A stretch of DNA of 39,433 nucleotides from an uncultured Clostridia bacterium (GCA_947631195.1 CANRKK010000024.1:1-39433); one strand, 5' to 3'; positions 32,876 to 39,433 are shown, counted from the first letter of the stretch. Program-made: numbers and translations. Notes: generated by a model not told the origin, from the letters alone.

Positions 32876-33967
32876 ATGAAAAGAGTAGGCTTTCTTTACG
32901 AAAAGCTATACGAAATGGAAACCCTTGCCGAAGCCTTGAAACAGGCTTGCAAAGGCAAAAAGAAAACAAAGAGCGTGTGTTACGCGCTCGCGCACAAGGA
33001 GGAGTTTTTGATATGGCTTGCCGATCTCCTTAAACAGCATAAGTTCGTCCCCGGGCAGAACAGGATAAAGACTGTATTTGAACCCGCAAGCGGCAAGGTG
33101 CGTCAAATCGAAATTCCGCCCTTCCTGCCCGACAGGGTAGTACACTGGGCGGTGTGTATCGTTTTGAAACCTATCTTTATGAAAGGAATGTACCCTTACT
33201 GTATCGGCTCCGTGCCCGGGCGCGGCGGCGACAAAGGGCGCAGATACATAAAGAACATTTTGCGCCGTGACAAGAAAATCAAGTACGTTATGAAGCTCGA
33301 CATTCGGAAATTCTTTCAGTCCGTGTCGCAGGACAAGATGAAGGCGCTTTTCCGCGACAAAATCAAGGACAAGGAAATGCTCGACCTTCTCGATATGATA
33401 ATTGACGCGGGCAGTCAAGGCTTGCCGATCGGCTTCTATACGTCGCAGTGGTTCTCGAACTTCTACCTCGAAAAGGTAGACCACTTCATTAAGGAGCGGC
33501 TGCGCATTCGGTATTATGTCCGGAACGTTGACGATATGGTTATGCTTGACACGAACAAGCGCAAGCTCCACAGGGTGCTCGACGCGCTTCGGGAGTATTT
33601 GCGGGCGAACGACTACGCCGTGGAGATAAAGGACAACTGGCAGATATGGAAACTCAATTCGCGTCCTCTCGACTTCCTCGGCTTTGTTTTCTACAAGGAA
33701 AAGACGCAAATTCGCAAGCGGAACTTTTTTCGGTTCATGCGACGAGTGACCCGCGTCCGTAAGCGAGGGTATTGCACCTTGCGCGCGGCTCGCGGGATAA
33801 CGAGCGGTATCGGCTGGCTCAAACACTTGCCGCACGGACGACATTATTATCTCAACTACATTAAGCCGATAATCTCGAAAGGCGAACTCCGACGGATAAT
33901 CTCCGCGGCAGCCAAGAGGGAGAACGCCCTCAAAAAATCTATGTTAAAAGGAGCAGTAGCAGTATGA
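32876..33967 (+). CDS. DGR reverse transcriptase
   Basis: 363 residues, retroviral-type RT fold. Motif A MKLDIRKFFQSV (D142), SQGLPIGFYTSQWFSNFYL around 180-198 matching the DGR-characteristic GLPIG...SQ element, and the catalytic YVRNVDDMVML with D219-D220. Unusual Asn-Val before DD where DGR RTs usually have Tyr/Met. A C-terminal maturase-like or thumb region is basic. It copies TR RNA with misincorporation opposite A and integrates the product into the VR. Stop overlaps the next ATG. Confidence 0.9.
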   Translation: MKRVGFLYEKLYEMETLAEALKQACKGKKKTKSVCYALAHKEEFLIWLADLLKQHKFVPGQNRIKTVFEPASGKVRQIEIPPFLPDRVVHWAVCIVLKPIFMKGMYPYCIGSVPGRGGDKGRRYIKNILRRDKKIKYVMKLDIRKFFQSVSQDKMKALFRDKIKDKEMLDLLDMIIDAGSQGLPIGFYTSQWFSNFYLEKVDHFIKERLRIRYYVRNVDDMVMLDTNKRKLHRVLDALREYLRANDYAVEIKDNWQIWKLNSRPLDFLGFVFYKEKTQIRKRNFFRFMRRVTRVRKRGYCTLRAARGITSGIGWLKHLPHGRHYYLNYIKPIISKGELRRIISAAAKRENALKKSMLKGAVAV

Positions 33968-34269
33968 TCTACAAAGACGGAACAAATGAAACCATTGAGC
34001 GGCTGAAAAAGCGGCTCAATATGTCGGGCGACGTTTATATGGTCGAGGGGCAAATGGCGAACCTCGCCTCACATAAGCGGCTCTATCCCGAAAGCACGGC
34101 GACGAATATCGCGGCGGCGGAGGTTGAGAAGCTCGAATTTATGCAGCGCGAGGAAGAACAGCGTCGGCTCGAAGCCGAAAAGGCGGAAGCGGCGCGCCAA
34201 GCCGAGCATAACGAGAAAGAGGACTTGCCCGAAATCAACCCTTTTTGGGTCCCGCCCGATGAAGGGTAA
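33964..34269 (+). CDS. small coiled-coil protein coupled to the RT
   Basis: 101 residues, ATGA-coupled to the RT stop. Helical N-half (TNETIERLKKRLNMSGDVYM) and a long charged coiled coil (EVEKLEFMQREEEQRRLEAE, KAEAARQAEHNEKED) ending in WVPPDEG. DGRs usually encode an Avd four-helix protein near the RT; this does not match Avd in charge (it is acidic) but is the only candidate accessory. It may equally be a structural protein (tail fibre chaperone). Uncertain. Confidence 0.5.
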   Translation: MIYKDGTNETIERLKKRLNMSGDVYMVEGQMANLASHKRLYPESTATNIAAAEVEKLEFMQREEEQRRLEAEKAEAARQAEHNEKEDLPEINPFWVPPDEG

Positions 34270-34281
34270 GGAGGTGGGGTG

Positions 34282-34914
34282 ATGAAGTACGAACTTATAA
34301 AGAACTCGCACGCGGGGGTCATTGTCGACCCTACGCCTGTGCTGCTTGACGTAAAGGACACTTTCAAGGTGTCTTTTGTTTTGCCTCAAAGTGGCTCGTA
34401 TATCGCGCTATTTAAGGGCGAGGACGGAGTGGAACATAAGGCGGTGGTCTACGGCAGCGACGTTATCGTCCCTCGGGAGATCATCGGCAAGGAGCAACTC
34501 GTCGCTCTGACCGTGTGCCTCATCGACGAGGACAAGGTTTTGTGGGCTTGGGAGTGTCACCCGCTCAAGGTCGGCGCGTTCCTTATAATGCGCCAGCAGC
34601 AGCGGCAACTCACCGCCGGGCTTTCCGACGAACAACTGTTCGCGCGGCTTGCCGAAATCGAGCGCGTCCACGCCGAAACGCTCGCGGCGTTTGACGTGCT
34701 AAAAAGCGACTACGGCGCGCGGTGCGACGAACTCGCCCAATTTACCGAGCAAACCGTTAAGGCGCTCCAACAGCGCGAAAACGAGCTTGCAAGCCTAAAA
34801 AAGGCAAACGAGCTACTTGTCAAACACGCCAACGAGGCGACAGAGGTTATAAATACCCTTTCCAAGAAGGTATTTAACCTTGAGAAAAACTACGACCCGA
34901 CCATTATCGAATAA
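34282..34914 (+). CDS. beta-sandwich plus coiled-coil structural protein
   Basis: 210 residues; ATG 34282 preferred (GGAGGTGG 5-8 nt before; a GTG is 3 nt upstream). N-terminal beta region (KVSFVLPQSGSYIALFKGED, VVYGSDVIVPREIIGKEQLV, VCLIDEDKVLWAWECHPLKV) resembles BppU-type baseplate domains, followed by long helices (LARLAEIERVHAETLAAF-like and ELASLKKANELLVKHANEAT) suited for trimeric coiled coil. A second fibre or whisker is plausible. Confidence 0.5.
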   Translation: MKYELIKNSHAGVIVDPTPVLLDVKDTFKVSFVLPQSGSYIALFKGEDGVEHKAVVYGSDVIVPREIIGKEQLVALTVCLIDEDKVLWAWECHPLKVGAFLIMRQQQRQLTAGLSDEQLFARLAEIERVHAETLAAFDVLKSDYGARCDELAQFTEQTVKALQQRENELASLKKANELLVKHANEATEVINTLSKKVFNLEKNYDPTIIE

Positions 34915-34932
34915 AAAAGGAGGATATAAAAA

Positions 34933-35460
34933 ATGGATCAAGTTTGGGAACTCATAGCACCGTGGGTCGCCGCTCTCGGCGGCGTCACCGGCTGCGGCAC
35001 GATAATCTACGCTATCGTGCGCCTTTGCATAACGCGCATAATCAACAAGAACAGCGCCCTCATCGACAGCAAATTCAACATAAACGACTTTGCAAACGCG
35101 GTCGCCAAGGCTCTTGCGGGCAAGACGCTTAATATCGACGTTACCGCGGTTACGGAGAAAGCACTCAAAAAGACCGCGAACGCGCTCGACGACAGAGTGG
35201 AGAAGGTGGAGAAAAATGTCGCTCTGCTTGTCCCGATATTGCTTGCTATCGCAAAGGCAATACTCCGACTGAAAGCGCTGTCCGATGACGAGCGCAAGGA
35301 ACTTTCCGGCGCTATTACGGCGCTGTCCGGGGAGAAGCTCAAACCGAGGGACGACGAAGTAATGACTGTGCTGCTGGATCCTGTGTCGCTCCCGGAGGAG
35401 CCGACCGACGAGGAGAACGGCGACAACGTCGGAGTAAACTTCGGAGGGCTTGATGAATGA
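34933..35460 (+). CDS. membrane-anchored protein, possible holin partner
   Basis: 175 residues. One clear TM near residues 8-32 (APWVAALGGVTGCGTIIYAI), then a soluble helical domain and a second hydrophobic segment (VALLVPILLAIAKAILRLK). Acidic C-terminal tail. AAAGGAGG upstream. Position after fibre genes fits lysis genes or a membrane component. Confidence 0.5.
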   Translation: MDQVWELIAPWVAALGGVTGCGTIIYAIVRLCITRIINKNSALIDSKFNINDFANAVAKALAGKTLNIDVTAVTEKALKKTANALDDRVEKVEKNVALLVPILLAIAKAILRLKALSDDERKELSGAITALSGEKLKPRDDEVMTVLLDPVSLPEEPTDEENGDNVGVNFGGLDE

Positions 35461-35945
35461 AACTTACTAAAAAGCGGGTGATATTCTTCATCCTGCACTG
35501 CCTTTTTTCCGCAGTCGTGCCTATCGCGCTTGTAATAGCGCGATATAGCACGATCGGGAACACCGGACAAGCGGTCGGCTTCAAGGTGTCGATTACCGGT
35601 ATCTTGCTTTTGATATTCGTCTTTTGGGTGATTAAGAAGCTGTTTATCGACAGGCGCCTCGACGATCTGAAGCAGCAAGGCAATGTTATGCTTGCAGAAC
35701 TCAAAACGGAAACCGACCCCGCCAAGCTCGCCAACATTGAAAAGGCGTTGAAGTCCGTAAAAACTATTGAGGCGATTTTCAGCAGTGTTATACCTATGCT
35801 GTTTATCGTGGCGGGCATTGTGGCGTTTAAGGCGCTCGAAGCGCAACTTATCAAGTTATCCGCGACGCTCGGCTTTATCGCTGTGAGCTACTTTATCGGG
35901 CTTATCTTCGATATTCTCTACTCACGCGAGATACACCATAAATAA
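35457..35945 (+). CDS. multi-span membrane protein (holin-like)
   Basis: 162 residues overlapping the previous stop. Four hydrophobic segments: FFILHCLFSAVVPIALVIAR, TGILLLIFVFWVIKKLF, FSSVIPMLFIVAGIVAFKAL and LGFIAVSYFIGLIFDILYSR. Short charged loops. Holin role is suggested by length and place in the genome, but topology with a long soluble loop in the middle is unusual for a holin. Confidence 0.5.
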   Translation: MKLTKKRVIFFILHCLFSAVVPIALVIARYSTIGNTGQAVGFKVSITGILLLIFVFWVIKKLFIDRRLDDLKQQGNVMLAELKTETDPAKLANIEKALKSVKTIEAIFSSVIPMLFIVAGIVAFKALEAQLIKLSATLGFIAVSYFIGLIFDILYSREIHHK

Positions 35946-35954
35946 GGAGGTACT

Positions 35955-36917
35955 ATGGAAACGGACAAAAAAGAAACCTTGGCTGCATTGACGAACGTCA
36001 GAAGCCGCTTCAACTTCCGACAGTTCTTTATGGTCAGCGTGGTGCTGTTCGCCACTGCTGCCGACGTGCTTATCGACTATGTCACCGCGGGCTTTGACCC
36101 CGCTATCTTTTCGCAGGCGAGCTACTGGATAACCCTTGCGATCACCTGCCTTTCGGTGGTCTTTGTGGTCCTCTCGGTGCGCGACTTCTTCCGCGAGAAG
36201 GAACTGCGGGAGAACTCCGACATATTCGGCACGCAAAAGAAGATAGACGGAGCGCACACCGAGCTGATAAATCACGACCTTGCGACGCGCTTCGAGGACT
36301 ATGTCAACGAGATAAACGCCGCGCGGAAGCTGAAAGCCTACACGGAGTATCTACAATTCAAGCTCTCGAAAATCACGAAAGAGCAGAAGCGGGCGAAGTG
36401 GCAGAAGCTGCTCGACAACGCGGCGACCGACATTTCGTTTCTCCCGGTCAAAGGGAACTTTATTCGGCTGTCGCCGTTCAAGCGCATACACTTTTCGCGC
36501 GTCCGCATAGCGACGATATTCTCCCGAATGGAGCACGTCTACGGCGATGACGACGATATGGAAGCGCACGAGCAGCGCCACGTCAGCGGGCTGCTGTTTA
36601 AGAAGGTGGCAATGCTTATGGCGTTCTCTATGGCGTTTTCGACGCTGTTCTTCCAGCCGGGCGCGTTCTCCGTGGCTATCCTCGTAAACACCTTCACGAA
36701 GCTGTTCCGCACGGCGATGAGCGTAATGCTCGGCGCCACGGACGGTCAAGACTTCGCGCGCGGCACCTTGCTCTCGAAGATGAAGCTGCGCCTCGACTTT
36801 ATTCAGAAATTCCTCGAGGCGGAGAAGTCCAAGCGAGCGACGGTCGAGGAACAGCCGCAAGAGAGTAGGCTTCCGGCGGTCATCTCTCCGCGCCCTATGG
36901 GCTTTGGCGATAGGTGA
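35955..36917 (+). CDS. membrane protein of 320 residues
   Basis: Two TM near the N-terminus (FFMVSVVLFATAADVLIDYV; WITLAITCLSVVFVVLSVRD), a long helical soluble part (KIDGAHTELINHDLATRFED, KAYTEYLQFKLSKITKEQKR), and two TM toward the C-terminus (MLMAFSMAFSTLFFQPGAFS). Resembles no named family that I can identify. Coupled to the two preceding membrane genes as a three-gene membrane set; could form a pore or a host-envelope contact. Confidence 0.55.
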   Translation: METDKKETLAALTNVRSRFNFRQFFMVSVVLFATAADVLIDYVTAGFDPAIFSQASYWITLAITCLSVVFVVLSVRDFFREKELRENSDIFGTQKKIDGAHTELINHDLATRFEDYVNEINAARKLKAYTEYLQFKLSKITKEQKRAKWQKLLDNAATDISFLPVKGNFIRLSPFKRIHFSRVRIATIFSRMEHVYGDDDDMEAHEQRHVSGLLFKKVAMLMAFSMAFSTLFFQPGAFSVAILVNTFTKLFRTAMSVMLGATDGQDFARGTLLSKMKLRLDFIQKFLEAEKSKRATVEEQPQESRLPAVISPRPMGFGDR

Positions 36918-36980
36918 TTATGCGCGGTCCACTCGCCCGAAAAAAATTATAAAATATTTAGAAAAAGGATAGAAAAACGC

Positions 36981-37009
36981 TTGACAAAGGTTTTTCATTG
37001 TGGTATAAT
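36981..37009 (+). promoter_or_regulatory. strong promoter with dyad around -10
   Basis: TTGACA (36981-36986), 17 nt, TATAAT (37004-37009), consensus on both. CATTGTG (36996-37002) and CACAATG (37015-37021) form a perfect dyad flanking the -10, an operator layout. It drives the two-gene unit ending in the terminator at 37491-37521. Confidence 0.8.
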
Positions 37010-37054
37010 TAACTCACAATGAATGAGGGAGCACCCCTCAAAGGAGAGCTAAAA

Positions 37055-37318
37055 ATGGAAAAACTTTATTATATGACCGTAACTACCTGTTCGAGACCAA
37101 ATGTATTCGATGAATGGGTACAGTACGAGGGCTACGACAAAGACGAGGCAATCAAGATGCGCGACTACAGAAATCTTCACGAATGCGACAAAGAATTTCA
37201 CACCGAAACGCGCGTACACAAGCTCCTCGACGATCGCCTGTACGAAGATTTGAGCGACGACGAGCAGTGTGCTGTATTGAGCTGCTACGATATTCTTCCG
37301 GAAGAAGAGGAGGAATAA
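37055..37318 (+). CDS. small acidic protein, first gene of promoter-operator unit
   Basis: 87 residues; ATG 37055 (AAAGGAG 8 nt before) preferred over 37019, which would lie at the transcription start. MEKLYYMTVTTCSRPNVFDE, a charged middle, and an acidic end (DILPEEEEE). Under the dyad-containing promoter. Unknown. Confidence 0.55.
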   Translation: MEKLYYMTVTTCSRPNVFDEWVQYEGYDKDEAIKMRDYRNLHECDKEFHTETRVHKLLDDRLYEDLSDDEQCAVLSCYDILPEEEEE

Positions 37319-37319
37319 T

Positions 37320-37481
37320 ATGGACAAGGGCAAAGCACCGGCAGAGGTCAGAGCACTTGCCGCTGAAGCGGGAGTGTCGGTGGCGACGGTATATAACTAC
37401 GCGAAGCGCCTCGGGCGGCTACCCACCGTCGAGGAACTGAAAGCGGGTGTTAAGATCGGGCGACCGAGGAAGTACAAGTAA
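37320..37481 (+). CDS. tiny helix-turn-helix protein
   Basis: 53 residues. VRALAAEAGVSVATVYNYAK with RLGRLPTVEELK reads as an HTH (LAAEAGVSVATVYNYAKRLG), and a basic tail GRPRKYK. Such minimal HTH proteins can autoregulate. It overlaps the upstream TAA by 1 nt. Plausible binding to the dyad at 36996-37021, inferred only. Confidence 0.6.
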   Translation: MDKGKAPAEVRALAAEAGVSVATVYNYAKRLGRLPTVEELKAGVKIGRPRKYK

Positions 37482-37490
37482 TCAAAATTT

Positions 37491-37521
37491 GAGGGCGGCT
37501 GCCAAGCCGCTCTCTTTTTTT
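37491..37521 (+). terminator. intrinsic terminator
   Basis: GAGGGCGGCT (37491-37500) pairs AGCCGCTCTC (37505-37514; one G-T pair) over GCCA, followed by seven T. Strong. Ends the HTH unit just before the transposase. Confidence 0.9.
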
Positions 37522-37537
37522 ATGGAGGAATAAAACT

Positions 37538-38545
37538 ATGAAAGGCGTAAAATTTACGGCAAAAGAAAAGAAGCGCGCCCTTGAAATGTGGCTCGTCGAA
37601 AAGAAGCACTGGCTTTACGTTTGCAAGAAAATGCGCTGCACTCGCGTGAGCCTGTGGCGGTGGAAAACGCAGTACGACGGAACGCTCGACAGCTTGACGA
37701 ACCGTTCGAGCCGACCGCTGACGCCGCACCCGAACTCGCAGACCGAGCAGGAGAAAAACGACATTATGCGGCTGTACGCCGAGGACCCGACGCGGAGCTA
37801 TACCGAACTGTACGGCGAACTCCGCGCCCGCTGCGCATACTCGCGCCACTATATGACTATGTATAAGTTTATACGTCGGCAGAACTTCCAGCCCGCCGAA
37901 ATCATCCGGCGCGTTTCGCAGCCTTATGATACACCCGAAATGCTCGGGCAGAAATGGCAAATGGACGTTAAGTTTGTCCCGCGCGAGTGTTATGTGGGCG
38001 CCGAGCCTTACAGGCGATCGTTCCAATACACAATGATAGACGAGGCGACGCGGGAGCGGTTCATCCGCGCTTATTCCGAGCACAACGGAAACGCGACCAA
38101 GGACTTCATTATGCGCGCGATCGTTTACTTCGGCTATCTCCCGGTCACTATTCAGACCGACAACGGCGCGGAGTTTACCTATCCGCGCGGCGAGGCGGAG
38201 AAGATACATATCGTCGACGAAACGCTGCAACAGTTCGGCATACGCCACCAACTCATCAAGCCGAGGACCCCGCGGCACAACGGCAAGGTGGAGCGGTCCC
38301 ACCGAACCGACCAAGAGCGCTTTTATAACTTCCTGCAATTCTCGACCTTTGACGAGCTTCAAGAGAAAATGTCACAGTGGCTCGTCCGGTACAACAGCAC
38401 GCCCTCGACGGCGCTCCGGGACAAGGACGGTCGCCGGGCAATGCAAAGTCCGCTCGATAAGCGCGCCGAGCTTTTGGAACTGCTACAAAAGAGAACGGAC
38501 GTTCAAGTTCGCTTTTTGGAAAAGAGCAAGCGGTCGGCTGCATAA
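37538..38545 (+). CDS. DDE transposase/integrase (IS481-like rve core)
   Basis: 335 residues; AGGAATAA upstream of ATG. N-terminal HTH (FTAKEKKRALEMWLVEKKHW, RVSLWRWKTQYDGTL). Catalytic core: D143 in WQMDVKF, D208 in TDNGAEF, E252 in PRHNGKVERSH, spacing 64 and 43 residues, with the IS481 hallmark RTPRHNGKVER. No ATPase (MuB-type) partner is seen. It may be an inserted IS or the phage's own integrase; no tyrosine or serine integrase is visible elsewhere. Confidence 0.85.
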   Translation: MKGVKFTAKEKKRALEMWLVEKKHWLYVCKKMRCTRVSLWRWKTQYDGTLDSLTNRSSRPLTPHPNSQTEQEKNDIMRLYAEDPTRSYTELYGELRARCAYSRHYMTMYKFIRRQNFQPAEIIRRVSQPYDTPEMLGQKWQMDVKFVPRECYVGAEPYRRSFQYTMIDEATRERFIRAYSEHNGNATKDFIMRAIVYFGYLPVTIQTDNGAEFTYPRGEAEKIHIVDETLQQFGIRHQLIKPRTPRHNGKVERSHRTDQERFYNFLQFSTFDELQEKMSQWLVRYNSTPSTALRDKDGRRAMQSPLDKRAELLELLQKRTDVQVRFLEKSKRSAA

Positions 38546-38568
38546 CTGAATAAAGGGAGCGGTTCGGG

Positions 38569-38594
38569 GCTTCGTAATGGCGAGGCTTTTTTTT
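38569..38594 (+). terminator. intrinsic terminator after transposase
   Basis: GCTTCG (38569-38574) pairs CGAGGC (38581-38586; one T-G) over 6 nt, then eight T (38587-38594). Isolates the transposase from the early promoters that follow. Confidence 0.8.
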
Positions 38595-38600
38595 CGCTGC

Positions 38601-38646
38601 TCTCGGTCAAATATATTTGACCGAGAAGGGCATTTTGTGCTATAAT
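38601..38646 (+). promoter_or_regulatory. 26-bp perfect palindrome overlapping a promoter
   Basis: The palindrome 38601-38626 reads TCTCGGTCAAATA followed by its exact mirror. The right half supplies -35 TTGACC (38617-38622); after 18 nt comes -10 TATAAT (38641-38646). A dimeric repressor site over -35 is the obvious reading; the RHH or XRE gene in the early operon are candidates for its ligand. Confidence 0.75.
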
Positions 38647-38647
38647 T

Positions 38648-38671
38648 ACAGGGTCAAGCGCCCTGTTTTTC
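38648..38671 (+). other. dyad at transcription start
   Basis: ACAGGG (38648-38653) / CCCTGT (38661-38666) with a 7-nt centre, then TTTTTCTTT. It straddles the predicted start of the promoter at 38617-38646, so as RNA from that promoter it would be incomplete. It could be an operator, or a terminator for readthrough from upstream. Confidence 0.5.
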
Positions 38672-38732
38672 TTTGCGAAAAGGGGCTGTCTAAAATTTTT
38701 ATAAATTTTTTCTCAAAACGTGCTAAAAACGC

Positions 38733-38761
38733 TTGACTAATTTGCAATGTTGTTTTATAAT
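38733..38761 (+). promoter_or_regulatory. early promoter
   Basis: TTGACT (38733-38738), 17 nt, TATAAT (38756-38761). Leads into the early genes that run across the genome closure into the left end of the window. Confidence 0.8.
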
Positions 38762-38762
38762 A

Positions 38763-38793
38763 GGTCTGTAACATGATTACAGACCATTTTTTT
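38763..38793 (+). other. 9-bp dyad at early transcription start with T-tract
   Basis: GGTCTGTAA (38763-38771) / TTACAGACC (38777-38785), loop CATGA, then seven T. The predicted start (about 38768) is inside the first arm. So it cannot be a full terminator for its own promoter: an operator or a terminator for the upstream promoter. Confidence 0.6.
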
Positions 38794-38795
38794 GA

Positions 38796-38826
38796 GGGTT
38801 CGTAGTTATGCTACGGACCCATTTTT
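38796..38826 (+). terminator. leader terminator of early operon
   Basis: GGGTTCGTAG (38796-38805) pairs fully with CTACGGACCC (38811-38820; one T-G) over TTATG, followed by ATTTTTATT. Lies at about +28 to +60 of the early transcript, before its first gene. Suggests attenuation or antitermination. Confidence 0.7.
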
Positions 38827-38848
38827 ATTATAAGGAGTTATAACCACT

Positions 38849-39130
38849 ATGAAACTGAAAGACTTTTTGAAGAAGGACGTCGACGTCGACTTCGAGAGCT
38901 TCTTCACTGACGACTGGGCTATGGCATACGTCGGACCCACCACACTGACCGAGGAAGGGGAAACGAAGTTCGCGGCTATCCTCGACAAGGACGTGAACTT
39001 CATCGACAAAGACCACGCCCAGCTTATGGTCGACACAGAGGAAGAGGACGAGCTTGCGCGGAAGTTCTTCCGCTGCGCTGCGGGATATTGCACCTGCGAA
39101 ACCTACGATGAGCTTTTCAAGGAGGTGTAA
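38849..39130 (+). CDS. first early gene, small acidic protein
   Basis: 93 residues; AAGGAG before ATG (TATAAGGAGTTATAACCACTATG). KLKDFLKKDVDVDFESFFTD, then DWAMAYVGPTTLTEEGETKF, and a Cys-containing end (FFRCAAGYCTCETYDELFKE). Conserved-looking in phage early regions of Clostridia, but no family known. Directly under the early promoter and leader terminator. Confidence 0.6.
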   Translation: MKLKDFLKKDVDVDFESFFTDDWAMAYVGPTTLTEEGETKFAAILDKDVNFIDKDHAQLMVDTEEEDELARKFFRCAAGYCTCETYDELFKEV

Positions 39131-39134
39131 AGAT

Positions 39135-39395
39135 ATGACACTCGGAACTATGATGAAAAAGGCAATAACCTTTTTCGAGCAAGAGGCAAAGGAACACTAC
39201 AAGAAGTCGGGCGAGTATCCCGAAATTAGAAACGTGTTTGCGCAGGAAATGAGTATCGGACAGTCAAGGTCGACGGCAACCTTCCTTATGGAGTACGCTA
39301 TCGACGGTGATTACACCGAGAGCGACAAGCACCCGAAGTATGTTTATGTAAAGGCGCACGGAAATCAGCTTGACGCCGAATGGGTGACGTTTTGA
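39135..39395 (+). CDS. small early protein, complete copy
   Basis: 86 residues, stop at 39395. MTLGTMMKKAITFFEQEAKE then HYKKSGEYPEIRNVFAQEMS, IGQSRSTATFLMEYAIDGDY: helical start and a helix with Ser/Arg-rich turn suggest DNA binding, not proven. The last part matches 1-183. On a circular genome this is the gene whose other allele appears at the left end. Confidence 0.65.
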   Translation: MTLGTMMKKAITFFEQEAKEHYKKSGEYPEIRNVFAQEMSIGQSRSTATFLMEYAIDGDYTESDKHPKYVYVKAHGNQLDAEWVTF

Positions 39396-39433
39396 GAGGT
39401 GCGCTATGAAGTGGGAAGTCTTTTCAAACTATA
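39357..39433. repeat. 77-bp exact terminal-overlap repeat, right copy
   Basis: Identical to 145-221. Supports circular closure; unique length would be about 39.2 kb. Confidence 0.85.
39406..39433 (+). CDS. start of the 58-residue gene, cut by window end
   Basis: Same ATG, ribosome site and first codons (MKWEVFSNY) as the gene at 194-370. Confidence 0.7.

Noticed and set aside
32603-38562. AACTGAATAA shared by the post-VR region and the post-transposase region
   Set aside because: Ten A/T-rich bases seen twice in 39 kb; too short to be a meaningful repeat.
37500-38570. Complete insertion sequence with terminal inverted repeats
   Set aside because: I could not find convincing terminal inverted repeats or a target duplication around the DDE gene.
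38601-38830. HK022 put-type antitermination RNA
   Set aside because: The first dyad straddles the predicted transcription start, so two intact hairpins would not form in the transcript. Kept only as a possible antitermination region.
1-39433. CRISPR array or tRNA genes
   Set aside because: No regularly spaced repeats and no cloverleaf with conserved T-loop were seen by eye; a tRNA search program would be decisive.

Overview
The window is almost certainly a near-complete genome of a tailed, double-stranded DNA bacteriophage (39.4 kb). Nearly every gene is on the + strand, packed end to end with ATGA-type stop/start overlaps and strong AGGAGG ribosome-binding sites. Gram-positive-style promoters, an SPP1/Lactococcus-like replication set and the gene types suggest a Firmicutes (probably anaerobic, gut-type Clostridia) host; that host call is inference. 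The last 77 bases (39357-39433) are identical to 145-221, and the bases just before them are a diverged copy of 1-144. The natural reading is a circularly permuted genome of about 39.2 kb whose assembly closes on itself.

Layout. (1) 38.6 kb round the closure to about 9.2 kb: an early region. It starts in a regulatory block of palindromes, promoters and hairpins (38569-38830). It continues through small orphan genes, an RHH protein and an XRE repressor-like protein, an Erf-type annealing protein with a PD-(D/E)XK exonuclease, a NinB-like protein, HNH, SSB, a replication initiator with a candidate origin inside it, a Gp37/Gp68 radical-SAM-like protein, an AbrB-like protein, many small unknowns and a probable late regulator. 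(2) 9.2-9.3 kb: an activator-type late promoter followed at once by a terminator. (3) 9.3-21.6 kb: a ParB-like protein, a GNAT/Mom-like protein, terminase subunits, portal, an LPD3-like protein, scaffold, major capsid and connector genes. (4) 21.6-32.6 kb: a 1170-residue tail protein and a 2182-residue adhesin. (5) 32.4-34.0 kb: a diversity-generating retroelement (DGR). (6) 34.0-36.9 kb: a coiled-coil protein and three membrane proteins. (7) 37.0-38.6 kb: a small promoter-operator-HTH operon and a DDE transposase/integrase.

How it fits together. The DGR reverse transcriptase would copy the adenine-rich template repeat (32641-32757) with adenine mutagenesis and write it into the end of the giant tail adhesin (32431-32547), so that the phage can change its receptor range. 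Of 18 mismatches between template and variable repeat, 17 are at template adenines. Two minus-strand units carry host-type promoters and look like independently expressed cargo. One is a SecD-like lipoprotein with a ten-base poly-C tract in its start region (possible phase variation). The other is a compact structured RNA of about 74 nt, with a perfect consensus promoter and a U-tract, between the head genes. No tape-measure gene, endolysin or tyrosine/serine integrase could be recognised; the DDE recombinase is the only integration candidate.
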